Below, piece by piece: positions 10,099 through 20,970 of a stretch of DNA of 37,920 nt; position 1 is the first letter of the stretch; each line of letters opens with the position of its first letter. The notes under the pieces are model-generated. The model saw nothing but the letters and a program-made list of their open reading frames with translations. It was not told where the DNA came from and ran no database searches. Source of the DNA: Gryganskiella cystojenkinii (taxonomy: Eukaryota; Mortierellomycota; Mortierellomycetes; Mortierellales; Mortierellaceae). The position numbers were made by a program, and so were the translations under genes. The DNA lies in the NCBI GenBank assembly GCA_015852425.1, contig JAAAIG010000333.1, positions 1 to 37,920 of the forward strand, given 5' to 3'.

Positions 10099-12968
10099 AT
10101 GATGTCCAAAAACCAACTCGCATATCAACACCACCGCCAATTTTCCACGGCGGCCGCAACGATAGCATCCCCTCTCCCTTCCCCAGCCATGTCCCTGAAC
10201 GATACCAACAACCCCTGGGCCAACATCGCTGTACAGACCTTGCCCAGCTCCAGTCCGGCACTCCCCAAAGTCCTGTCTACGCCCACTGTCGTATACTCCA
10301 ACAGCACTCAACCTATCATCTCCTTTGACGGTAGCAGCCATCCCAAAAATGTCATCAACGACGTCTTCCTTTCCTCTACAATGCTCTACGACGATGTCGA
10401 GCGTTATCTCAACGACTCTTCGCCAAGTAACTTCGACAGCGACTCGGACTCGGGCTTTAGCACTCCCTCACAGCACGACGAGGAGCACCAGCACTGTTTC
10501 TCCACCCCGATGACACCCATGTCCCCGTTTATGGAGAACGACGCTGAGGACCACCTTTATCCCGCCGAGGAAGAAGAGGAGCAGGCTCACCTTCCAGAGC
10601 AAGCAAAGAAGCTTCTTCAAGAGAACAAGCACGAGGTCGATGGTAATAACATTTTTTCTCTGTTTGTCCTACCTCAACCACATCTTTTCCTTCCGCCTTT
10701 TGGGTTCTTTGCATCTGAGCCAGTTTCTAGTCTGTCTCTCCCGTCTTGTCCATTTTATTTTTATTTTTTTATTTCTCCGCTGCTCCCCCACACAATCATA
10801 CGTTTTACTCCAGGCATATCTGCTTCGACACCATATTTTCAATGGATTCGTTCTGCGGTCATAAGAAGACGTGATCTCTCATACGTGGCAGCCCCTCAGC
10901 AGACTCAAACATACTCCCTCTCCTCGTCCCTGACTTTTTTTGGGACTATTTCTTCCTTTCCTTTCCAGGGTCGTTCTCGCTGCACGATCGCTTTACTTGT
11001 ACTGGCGACTGATCTCTTTATTTTTGTCATTCTATCCTGCGTCTTGCGCCCCCCTTTTTTGCATCATGCTCCATAGATGCTTCCGATATGGTGATTGATA
11101 TGAAGAGACCCATGTTTATTCCCGTTTCAATCTGTGACCCAAGGGACTTCGCTGCGATGGCTAGTCTTCCAACCCCTCCAGAGTGCAACGCCCGCAAGCA
11201 CTCATATGATTTTTTACGAAATTCGGATGCGTTCCTGCCTGGTGGGATCTCAGCCAGCAAGCGTAGGAGAATGGAAACCCCTGCCTCTCCTCCAGCCTCC
11301 AATGCTGGTGATGACGACTCCGCAGATACGAGTGACGCAGATTCTTCTGTAACTTCTACTTCCGTGATTGCTCGTCGACGCTCTCTCTTCCAGAGCAGGC
11401 ACGTTCGTTATCTGACACCTACATCTCCGTCTATGCAAGAAATCACTTGCTTTGCCCCTCCAACACATGAAGAGTATGACTATCACCCAGAACTTCATCA
11501 CTCGGATGAGGATGAGGTCGAGGAAGACGAGTATGACGACGAATCGAGCGAGAGAGATGAGCAAACGGAGGACGCCAAGGATGTTATGGCCACATCTCCT
11601 TCAGATCTGTTCGTCGTCGAAGCCGACCAGGAAATGTGCCACCATTACCTTTCTGAAGATAATTACTCTTCGTCTGATGATGAGGCTGAGTTTGGATATC
11701 GCTCTGCGAACAATATGCAGATTGATACAATGAGCTCAAGTGATGACAGCGACTCGGACTTGTCCGACGCAGAAGAATATCAGTTCCCGATCAGGTATTG
11801 TTTTTATTCATATTCGCTAGTCATCTGCAGAAAATATATAATCAAAGTGCAATCGAGTTGACATTTTCGCTCTTTATACTTCCTTCCCTTCTTATTACTA
11901 GACGTCGAGGCACGTGGCATGGACCCAGCCTGGAAGCTATTGAGAGCGCTGCAGCCGCGAAGGAGCGAAACAAATCTAGAGCTCCTCTTCCTCAGCCTCC
12001 AACCCAACAGGCGCTCAAGAAGGCGATGAAAGAGCAGAAGGAGAAAAAGGAGCAAAAGGAACAGCGGGTGCCCAACAACCACGGTTTAATCATAAAGACC
12101 GAGGCTCCTCCATCTGCTGTAAACTCTACACCCGTAGGTGCCTTTTCTGTACCTGCTTCTGTTTCTGCTCCTAGCCCCATCTCGGTTCCGACCTCTGCAG
12201 CAACGGTATCCAGCAAGAAGTCCACCGAAAGCAAGGGTGGCAAAAATTTGACGCTCTTCCAGATCTTAACCAAGGCCAACATTGACTGGTGCCGTTACTG
12301 TGGAACGACAGAGGGTGTCAACTGGAGACCAGGTCCATGGGGTAAGCGAACGTTGTGTAACAAGCACGGCTGTGACTTTAAAGGTTACGGCTTTGCCTGC
12401 AAGTTGCCTCGCCTTGACCTGACCAGCTATACCCATGAGACTGTTGACCAGCGTATTCGCCCTGTCCTTCAGCACTGTAAGTGATACTCCTGTGTAGTTG
12501 TTTCATGTCTTGTTTCCGCGCTGTTTAACGAGTTGATCCTGGTCACTAATGCTCTATACCCGTTTTGTCCTCATCCCACATGTAGTCTGCCACGGTTGTC
12601 AATCTCAGGAGTCATGCGCGGGAAATGCTATGGTTCGTTGCGAAGGATGTCCCAAAGCCTTTCATCAACAGTGCCATGGCGATACTCCCATTTCGGACGA
12701 CATTGCGCTCTCGGACAAGGCTTGGTTCTGCGATGAAGCCTGTCGAGAGAACGTGAAGAAGCGCCGTGTGTGCGTGGAGTTGCCCAAGAAGCGGTTGCCT
12801 CTCATGTCCACTCCTAAGCCAAACACAACGTCGGGTAATACTGCTTTGTCCTCCAGTTCCTTGGCCGCAGCCGGTTCTGCGACCGAGGCATCTTCGGCGC
12901 GTCCTCGTGGAGGCACCCGTGCTTCGATCTCCGGAGACTCTGTCTCTTCGATCGTGCGTTTTAAGTAA
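10099..12968 (+). CDS. GATA-like zinc finger and PHD finger protein (putative chromatin/transcription regulator)
   Basis: Four exons: 10099-10642, 11077-11794, 11902-12476 and 12586-12968, 739 residues. The start ATGATG sits in CCACCACC context after a CT-rich leader. The first 500 residues are disordered, with Ser/Asp clusters (NFDSDSDSGFSTPSQ; SSSDDSDSDLSDAEE), a basic SKRRR stretch and an Arg-rich segment. At about 525-570 is WCRYCGTTEGVNWRPGPWG and then KRTLCNKHGCDFKGYGFACK: CX2C as in GATA fingers, about 18 residues, then CNKHGC in place of the usual CNACG. The third intron falls just before a PHD finger: FCHGCQSQESCAG, VRCEGCPKAFHQQCHGD and WFCDEACREN (C4HC3 ligands present). The protein ends in a Ser/Ala/Thr tail. 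A nuclear regulator binding DNA and histone tails is inferred from the two fingers. Intron 1 (434 bp) is far longer than its neighbours and contains no in-frame stop until its last codon. Confidence 0.85.
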
Positions 12969-13393
12969 ATGGATTTGGGAAAGATGTAATACCTTTTTTT
13001 TCTTTCTCAAACTCATCTGTTCAACCACAACCATCACCATCAACTCCATTACCCGCATACGTTTTGAACCCCATTAATACCGCCACATTCTTTGCTTTTT
13101 CATTTTGTTTTTTTTGCCTTCCTTCCTCTTCCTCTTTTCTTTGTCTGCGTTTGATTTGAGTTCTTTTTTGCCTTCATTTTGTTGCTGCTCCACTTTATTA
13201 CACGTTTTAATACCATTCGAGTGGTCCTTTCTTCCTTTTTGTTTCTTCACGCTATTGTTGTCGCTGTTGCTGTACTCTAGAGTCTATCCTCCTTTTATAC
13301 CATCTTCAAAAATTTGTTTTGAGTTCGTTCACATATTACATTAGTTAGATTTGAAAAAAAAATTCATTAAATATATTCGCGTCTTTGCTTCGA
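12969..13393. other. Convergent 3' intergenic region
   Basis: This AT- and T-rich stretch between the stop codons of the GATA-PHD gene and the METTL4 gene has no gene. It contains runs of T and CTT and, on the right, AT-rich sequence (ATTCATTAAATATATTC) suitable for 3' end formation on both strands. Confidence 0.45.
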
Positions 13394-15006
13394 CTATCTT
13401 ATTTGATCAAGAGAACCAGGAACCAAATATCCATCACAAACAGAACCGCTTCCCCCATATTGAAAACGAATAGGCTCATTTCCCCAGGACACGACGCCTT
13501 CTTCCATGTTCCTTGCGAAAAGCTCTAGCCTGTTCAAGCCAGGCTCTTTCTCAGAAGCGTTTCCCTGCCTTGAATCAGCGGCTTTAGGTGCAGTCTCATG
13601 ATTCAAGAACATTTGATCCGCAGCCCGAGGAAAATATTCTTTTTTAAGGAGATGCATGAGTGATGGCTTGCGAGAATGCTGGCTTGGAACGCTCACAAGG
13701 AGACGCCGATTCAGAACTGGGGCGGTGACTTCGGACGAAGTGGGATCCGACGTCTCGTTTGCTTTGTCTGTACTGAGTCCTCTCTGGGTCCTTGATTGTT
13801 TTACTCTCAAGCAAAGTTTTCTTCTCCCGATGAGAACCCCTTCATGTGCACTACGGTGCCTGTTTTCGAGATCGAGAACAGGTTCGCCGCGGGTGGTGAT
13901 CTATATGGAGTTTTAATTAGTAATGCTTATCTTTGTCCTAATGTATTGCGCTGATCCCGTGAGTCGCGCTTACTTTACCTTCAGCCAATACCAATGACCA
14001 ACGAGTTCAAGGTCCCAGGCGGGAAACAACTTTTCGAGGACCATCTTTTTGACTTTGTTCCTGTTTGTGATCCACACGGCAACGAGACCACCTACTGCTT
14101 CTTGTGCGACAATATCGGTGTCATTCTTGAGTAGTTCAGGGACCGGAATCTTAAAAAGATCATAAAGGTCTATGGTATTGTATCGGGCTTGGCGGTCCAC
14201 CGAGGCATTTTGCCATGGCGGATCCATGACTATGATATCAAATCCTCCTCTCTGACAAGCTTCGTAGCGACCAAATGTAAATAGAAAGGGGCGTAAGTCA
14301 TAGAAAAAAAAATGAAAAAATGAAACTGTGAAATAATTGTGACAACCAACATACCGATAGCCTTTAAGTCGTGAATCTTATCCAGATCTGATATAATGAA
14401 GGTTGAGCGAGGTGGAATAATGAAGCGAGGTCGCGTCGCTGAATGGACGGTGATAACGGCAGGTTCGGACTGATTGTTGGACACGATGGTCTCGTACATA
14501 TCATCCAAGTCTAGAGTTTGGTGGCTTTCACTTAGTAGTATTTCCTTAAGATTTGGTTCAGGTGCACCTGAGAATCCTGATCTTAGTAATTGTAAAACGG
14601 ACTGAAGGTTTACGAAGTCGGGAGCGAGCTCGTTGCTTGCGGGGGTATCAACCAGTGTGCCATAAAAATAATCGAGCGCCATATTTTGGACAAACGTCTT
14701 GGCCAGAGGCTGATCCAATACTGCTATGAGTCGAGAGCGGATCCATTGCGCGAGGTTTTCCTCGGGACTTTGCGCCACGACTGGGATCTCTGTCGTTGAA
14801 TTTGAGATCTTTGGTTTCTTTCTCTGGCCAGACTGGGCGGTATCGCGGTCGTCGCTGGTTGAGCCATGGTTGTCTTTGTGCGACGGTGGCGCACGATCAT
14901 AGGGAGTGGCGACACGGAAGGTCCCAGGGCGGTGATGCCAGCCTACGATGGGCTCGCGTTGGGGTTCGAGCAGGTATGTGTCGCCAACAGAGCAGACGAT
15001 GTTCAT
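13394..15006 (-). CDS. METTL4: METTL4-type MT-A70 family adenine methyltransferase
   Basis: Three exons: 15006-14355, 14259-13979 and 13900-13394, 479 residues. The ATG at 15004-15006 is followed by a variable N-terminal half with a basic patch (GQRKKPKIS). The catalytic core begins in exon 2: GGFDIIVMDPPWQN (DPPW about 230-233), then YDLFKIPVPELL, GGLVAVWITNRNK and LVGHWYWLK. Exon 3 continues with ITTRGEPVLDLENRHRSAHE, RRLLVSVPSQHSRKPSLMHLL and LELFARNMEEGVVSWGNEPI, the C-terminal METTL4 signature. Known relatives methylate adenine N6 in snRNA (U2) or DNA using S-adenosylmethionine. Early-diverging fungi carry abundant DNA 6mA, so a DNA role is possible, but the substrate cannot be read from sequence. 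The intron 1 acceptor is uncertain: I used CGAAG before 14259, an unusual site. It faces away from the bromodomain gene, with which it shares its promoter region. Confidence 0.9.
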
Positions 15007-15306
15007 ATCGAGAAGGTTGAGTGTTTATGAAAAACGAGTCCGTCAGAATCAGAAAAGATGAACAGTCAGACAGACAAGCCACGAGACCCGACACGTGACC
15101 TCACCACCAAAAATGTTGTCCCATCTCCCATGCCGATCATAGGATTCCCATTTTTCAAAGGAAAAATTCACACAGCTGAAGTGCACGATCAATCATTTCA
15201 AACATTGCTCAGACAAAATCAGTCACTCAATCACTCGGTCACCACCCCACGCCCCGATTTCATTTTCCGTTTTTATTGGATTCCCTTTCAGTCCTTCCCA
15301 CAGCCA
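15007..15306. promoter_or_regulatory. Shared promoter region of METTL4 and BRD7/9 genes with E-box
   Basis: These 300 bp separate the two divergent start codons I prefer. CACGTGAC is at 15092-15099. An in-frame ATG at 15058 opens an 83-codon extension of the bromodomain frame, but its product is not conserved-looking, so I treat it as leader sequence. Confidence 0.45.
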
Positions 15307-18300
15307 ATGGGTTCTGCAGCAGACCCATCCTCTTCCTCGCCCACCTCCTCTCTGGATCCTCAACATTCCCAGCGCACATTCTCCTCTCTGGAGGATCACG
15401 ACCACTCCGATCACGGCAACAACAGCGACCATCACAATCGAGGCCATAGCGACAGACGCAAACACAAGCGCGACCGGAGCATATCAAGGGCAAGTCCGAT
15501 CAACAGCACCAGCACCAGCGGCAGTAGCGGCGCCAACCTCAAGAAAAAGAAAAAGAAGAGCAAAAAAGAGCGCCATGGCCACCGCGAGTTTGATGCTGAC
15601 CACACGCAGGATCGGCCAGCAAACTCTCCAGACGCGCCGTCCTCTGCACAAAAGCTGCCGCCAATCAAGATCTCTTTGAGACTTCCTGCATTCTCTGCCA
15701 TCACAACTAGCACTTTGTACAAGCCCGGTAACGACTCAGGCCCTTCCAACAAGAGCAACAAGAAGAGGCGGCTATCAGACAATACTCTGGTACCCTCGGA
15801 CGAGGATGTTCAAGACGAGCGCCGTCCTGAACAGGATCAACATCGCTCTTCACCAACATTCTCGGAGGCGTCGCCTTCTCACAAGAAGAAAAAGAAGAAG
15901 CACAAGCACAAGCATCGACATCCCCATCACGAGGAGGATCCAGAGACTGCGCATTCTCATCACCATCACCATAATCATCATCATAATCATAATCATCATA
16001 ATCATCATGATAATAACCGTCGTCAACACCAACCTCACATGAGTCACGATCGTTCTAGCCAATCGCCCTCTTCTGAACATTTCCATGAGACGCTAGATCT
16101 CCAATCAAGTCCTCGGAACGAACAATTAGCTCAACCCTTTCAAGAGCAAACTCCAGACGTCAGGCTGGAACTCGAGGATGCGTCCCAGCGAGGATTGACA
16201 GAACAATCGGAAGGAACGCCTCAGCCCCTGGATGTCGATGCACGAGAACAATCCGCGAAGCCTTCTAGAAAGACTAAGGCAGTCAAGCGTACACTAACGC
16301 CAAAACCATCAGTGCCCGCTGTCCCCAAGAAGAAAGAACTGTCTGTCGTCTGCCACAAGTTGTTGGACAGCTTCATCAGGTATTGTAACTGACGATAATA
16401 TATTCTTGACCGTCCACGTGCTCGAATGGACTCTACTTGCTAAAAGAACCTACTCTCTCATCTTCATTGCCTTTTGTTGGTACTGTGCACTGTAGAAAGG
16501 ATTCGTACCTCTTGTTTTCTCAGCCTGTGGACCCTAACCTGGTCCCGGATTACTCTACTGTCATCAAGAATCCTATGGATTTTTCGACAATGAGGGCAAA
16601 AGTTGAACGCAACTTTTACCCAAATATCGACGAATTTCTGGCCGATTTCAAACTCGTTTGCGATAACGCCAGACTGTACAACTCGAAAGAGACACTCTAC
16701 TGGAAGCAGGCCGATAAGCTGTGGGACTGGGGTTCCCGAGCTATCGAACGAGACAGAAAGTCGATCATGGATAAGGAAGACGGGATGCAAAAGTTGATCA
16801 AGGACGAAGAAAACCTCGATGTGGTTGGTATGGGCGATCAAGGTCTCACAATACACACCGTCACTGCACCATCAGCTAGCCGACCTTCAATGTTGAGCAT
16901 TGATGGAGCACTCGATGTAAGTCATCTAACGTATTTCTTATTATTTACCATTCAGGTCCAAGTGTCATGACCTTGAACATGTCTAATTCTTTTACGCAGT
17001 CCCCCATGTCATTAGCAGAATCTGGCCGTCCGCACACACCTCAGCATTATAGGAAATCTAAAAAGATCAAGCACCGGAGGGACGGCACAATCGCTTTCAG
17101 TTATTCGACCGATGGCTCTATCGACCCTGCATCTCATCCTGATCCATGGTCATTGGTACCGATTGGCAGTAGTTTCGGGGCTAAACCATCACTTTCAACA
17201 CCTATCGAAAAGTCAGACCCTTACTATGGTCTGGTACTAGACGATTATCCGTACTGGAAATCCCCTTGTACGACAGCAACCCAGGTCGCCACCTTCTTGG
17301 ACTACGGGGCCTTCTCAAATTCAAGCTCTGGGGACCGTGCAGTGGGAAGTCAAGGAATCCAAAACATATCTGCATATACTGGAATGGTATTTGGAGACGA
17401 GCAAGGCGAATCGTATGTGAGAAGCCTTGCCATGTTCCTTGAGGGTGTCATGGAGGTTTCTGATGACTCTCAAGTGGATGCGCGCTCTTCTGAAGGCCTA
17501 CAATTAGTTCAAGAATACATCAGAGGAAAGGTCGAGCAGCTCACCCGAGGCGCGAGCTCGATTGCTGACAAGGTCGCAGCGGTGGTTCGAGACGAGTCTC
17601 ACGGAAGGGAGTCTCAAGTGGACTCTCGTATTCCTCTTTCGCTATGGAACCAAGATAACTACAGAACCGTCAACATGAAGCCGGCTGAAACTTCGAAAAG
17701 TCGTATGTCTGAGGAGACAACAGTCAAGAAAGAGCCTGTCGATAATGCAGTAACTGAAGTGCTGAGAGGTGTCGAGCGAAAACCATTACATATGTCATCG
17801 CAGCAGGGATGGGACGAGGTCCAAATGGTCGATATTCGACAAGTGATTCATGACATCCGATCGTGGCCTGAACTCCAACGGAAAAAATCTGACTACGCGC
17901 TGTGGCGCAAACTCTTGGTCGAGCTCGACAGCCTCATTCTATCGACGACATCACGCGCACCGTCTGCAAACACGACAAGTGAAGATGACAAGGAGGCAGC
18001 GGCGCTAAAGGTGCAGTGGGGAGAGAAATGGGCCGGAGGCGACTCGGTGGAGAACAGGAAATGGGTCTGGGATTACCTCCAACACAATTCAGACGAGATA
18101 CGCCGGCTTTCAGAGCTTTTAACCGCGGAAAACAAGGGCAACAGTAGTCTGGATTCTACTCGCAAGGAGTTGATCGAGAGTGTCCGAAAAAGGTTGATCG
18201 AGATGGTTCGGTTTTTGCCGCTGTCGGAGATTAATCCGTCAAAGCTTCCTCCACCAGTGGCACCTGCGTCTGCTTCAGCACCCACCTCAGCAGTGTCTCC

Positions 18301-18553
18301 TGGATCAAATGCAGCCCCGCCGACAACAGCAGTGACTACTCCGGTGGCAACTGCCGTAGCAGGTACAACGACAGTACCTGCTGCCGAGGCAGCCTCAATA
18401 TCAGCATCCATCACGGCTACCTCAACAACACCTGCATCGACAACGCCTGCATCGGCAGCTTTTGTATCGCTGGCACCTGTAACATCGGTACCCACCGCAA
18501 CATCGCCTTCAGTAATGCCTACAGCAGCAGAACCTACAACAACAGCACAATAA
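15307..18553 (+). CDS. BRD7/BRD9-type bromodomain protein
   Basis: Three exons: 15307-16379, 16496-16916 and 17000-18553, 1015 residues. The N-terminal third is disordered: Lys runs (KKKKKKSKKERHGH), a second Lys/His block and a His/Asn tract from CAT/AAT repeats at about 15955-16015. The bromodomain spans about residues 345-450: LLDSFIR, KDSYLLFSQPVDPNLVPDY, IKNPMDFSTMRAKV, then FKLVCDNARLYNSKETLYW, with the acetyl-lysine-binding Asn at about 420. Beyond it, GTIAFSYSTDGSIDP, ...PYYGLVLDDYPYW and ATFLDYGAFSNSS resemble the DUF3512 region of BRD7/BRD9, subunits of SWI/SNF-type remodellers. The last 110 residues are Ala/Thr/Pro/Ser repeats. The start was chosen at ATG 15307 (CCACAGCCAATGGG); ATG 15058 is in frame and would add 83 residues. 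Chromatin-remodelling membership is inferred from the family. Confidence 0.87.
15955..16015 (+). repeat. CAT/AAT trinucleotide repeat coding a His/Asn tract
   Basis: Imperfect tandem CAT, CAC and AAT codons encode a run of His with interspersed Asn inside exon 1 of the bromodomain gene. Such tracts vary in length between strains. Confidence 0.85.
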
Positions 18554-18815
18554 ATCACGTCAGCAACGCCTACGGTAACCCCCGTTCGCTTGTTGCCATC
18601 ACGATCTGGGAATAGAGTCGAATTGCCACCAAAAAATACCGTGACGTCACTTTTTTTTCCTTCAAATGTGGATCAGTTCGGCATCTCGGAGATGATTTTC
18701 GTTCACCGATTGAGTCCTTCTCAGAGTCTTCCTCTCTCTGTCTATCCCATCTTTGTTCCTGACCTCCACTTTCACTCCCTCCCCTCTCTCTACGATCTCC
18801 TTTGGATCCTTCATC

Positions 18816-19525
18816 ATGTCCGCTGCCATGGCTGCCCATCTGTCCGTGGTGACTGCCCAGTCACCATCGCTCTCAGCCGCTCGTCAGAGCGTGCTCCATC
18901 TCTACCGCGATTTCCAGCGTGGTGTAAGTGCAACAAGCAACTACAACATCTCTTCAGAGCTTTTCGACGGCATCTCGATCTCCCATTTTCTCCTTGGACT
19001 TGATGGACCCAACTAAGGTCAAGCAGTGGCGCATCCGACCTTCCTGCTAATGAATCCAGGGGGACAAGACGCCTTCTGGGCTATAGAAAACTGATCTGCT
19101 TCAGTATACTGTGGGCGGATCCACCAACAAAGCATGGACGAAAACGGCTGGCTTTACCCAATGGAGAGGAGTAACTGCGTAGGGTAACAACCAAGAAACA
19201 AAAAGGCAATACGGGAAAATCTGACCATTTTCTATATCGAACGTCTTTACGTGTTTATATATAGGTCCCAGAAATTATGCGCACGCATCAAATTGATTTG
19301 CCCATGTCCCAGATCCGTACCAAGATCCGCGAAGAGTTTGAGCGTCACCGTGATGTCAAGGATCTCGCTGTGATCGACATTCTTTTGTTCAAGGGTCGCT
19401 CTGAATATCAGGAGACTATGAACGCATGGAAGCAGGAAACACATATTATGCGTTACTTTATCAAGGACGAGGCTCCTCCTAAACCTGAGGGATTCTTGGA
19501 GAAGTTTTTGGCTGGAAGAGACTAG
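18816..19525 (+). CDS. NDUFA6: NADH:ubiquinone oxidoreductase (complex I) LYR subunit NDUFA6/B14
   Basis: Two exons: 18816-18923 and 19265-19525, 122 residues, a typical length for this subunit. The intron (341 bp, phase 0) is long for this window; the join gives YRDFQRG-VPEIMRTHQID. The LYR motif is at residues 29-31 (SVLHLYRDFQRG), followed by SQIRTKIREEFERHR, DLAVIDILLFKGRSEYQET and HIMRYF, all characteristic of B14. This is an accessory subunit of the peripheral arm of mitochondrial complex I; it binds the mitochondrial acyl carrier protein through the LYR fold. A second in-frame ATG lies 12 bp downstream of the chosen one. AATAAA at 19557-19562 is a likely poly(A) signal. Confidence 0.93.
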
Positions 19526-20970
19526 ATCGGGGACGCTACCCAAGTAAACGACAAACAATAAACGGATAATTTGATAAATCTCTTGTAGCTCGCCTGGTCT
19601 CTCCCTCTTTGTTCGAGTCAGCAACGGATCATAATAGAGCGCGCAATCAAGCAATAAATAAGAAAACAAAACAAGCAAACAAGAAGAAAACAAGACAAAC
19701 AAAGAAAGCAAGAAAACAGGCAAGGGACACAAAGAGCGGGAAGCAAACGGAGTCAAAACAGCACCCCTTTATTTGCTCACTTTAATTTTCGTTCTCCTGT
19801 TCTCCTGTTTCCTTTTTTTTTTTTTTTGGTTTGACTCTTCGACTTCCAACGGTCCAAATCTTCGTCCATTCATCATCCGTCCATCCATCCTTGTTCCTTT
19901 CTCGTCTTCCTGCCATCCCTTGCCTGAACATCCATTTCCTGCGGACCTTCCATTGACGACAACAGCATCTACCAACATTTCGTTATTTGTTGTCAATCTT
20001 ACTTTCTCCTTCGGAGAGCCTTCACTTTCAGGTACGAAGCGCGTTCGTCATCTTCTCATTACTCTCTCTCCTTTCACATCCCTTGCACATCCACGGCATG
20101 GCACTTTTACTTCTCTGCGCTCGCGTCGCAGTTCTGCGACAGACCGTTCCTCTGCCTATCAATTATATTCTTGAGGGATACCACTGAGTTCCGTGGCTCT
20201 CAATAGCAAAGGGCGCGTTCTTTGACACATTCGCCTTTCATATCGACGCGTTTACCGCTCCAATAATCAGCTGCCTGGACAGACATAGTACACGGCAGGG
20301 CCTCTGCAGACTGGCACGCATGTAAAGAGCAAAAGACAGATAGAAGCAGACAAAGAGAGAGGGAGGAGCGGAGAGGGAAAGAGAGAGAAAGAGAAAGAGA
20401 AAGAGTGAGTGAGTGAGAAACAACTGGTATATTGCTGAACAAGGAAGAAAGACAAAAGAAATTGAGATTGGGAAGACTTGTAAACAAGGACGGCGAAGGA
20501 AAGGAACCCATGCTGTATTTCTGGTACCAGCTCAGAGTGTGATTCTTGGATTAAATGTGTTTGTTGCACGAGCAGATAGGGTAAAATAGCAAAAAGACAG
20601 GGAGACGGAGGCTTGAGACTGGCATACGTGCCTGAGTTTTGAGACTCTGGTGTCAAGGGCTTGGTGATGCAAGTGGGTGCAGTTAATATAAAATCTCAAT
20701 GAATAGGTCTGTGCCATGCAGGCCCATCCTGTCGAGATTATTTTAGTGATAAGGAGATCCTTCGAGAAAAAACATGGACCAAACTTGTCCTCGTTGACGA
20801 CGCATGTCGCGTTCGAGCTGCTCAAGGACCGAAGATGGATAACTGGCTTTTATACCTATGCTCATCGCTCATTCATTTATTCTTCTACTTGCCGCTCTTT
20901 AGATCGAAAACGCCTCAACCTTCGATTACAGAATACTCAACATATTTATCTATAGCCGGAAAGAAAAGAT
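19526..20970. other. Intergenic, 1.4 kb, no gene recognised; purine-rich repeats and a uORF near the right end
   Basis: The stretch contains an A/CAAA-rich part (19650-19750), a T14 run near 19815, a purine-rich low-complexity block (about 20335-20420, ending in GAGTGAGTGAGTGAG) and a short plus frame from ATG 20835 that overlaps the next gene's start codon. No motif-bearing protein or tRNA was found. Confidence 0.4.

Noticed and set aside
15058..15306. N-terminal extension of the bromodomain protein from ATG 15058
   Set aside because: In frame, but only 51 bp from the METTL4 ATG, spans the E-box, and encodes non-conserved-looking sequence; treated as leader.
18073..18558. Long minus-strand frame opposite the Ala/Thr-rich tail of the bromodomain gene
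   Set aside because: Mirror of a low-complexity coding repeat (Val/Gly/Ala composition); not an independent gene.
19590..19620. Possible tRNA B-box-like GTTCGAGTC near 19605
   Set aside because: No cloverleaf stems or A-box at the right distance; no tRNA or rRNA gene was found anywhere in the window.
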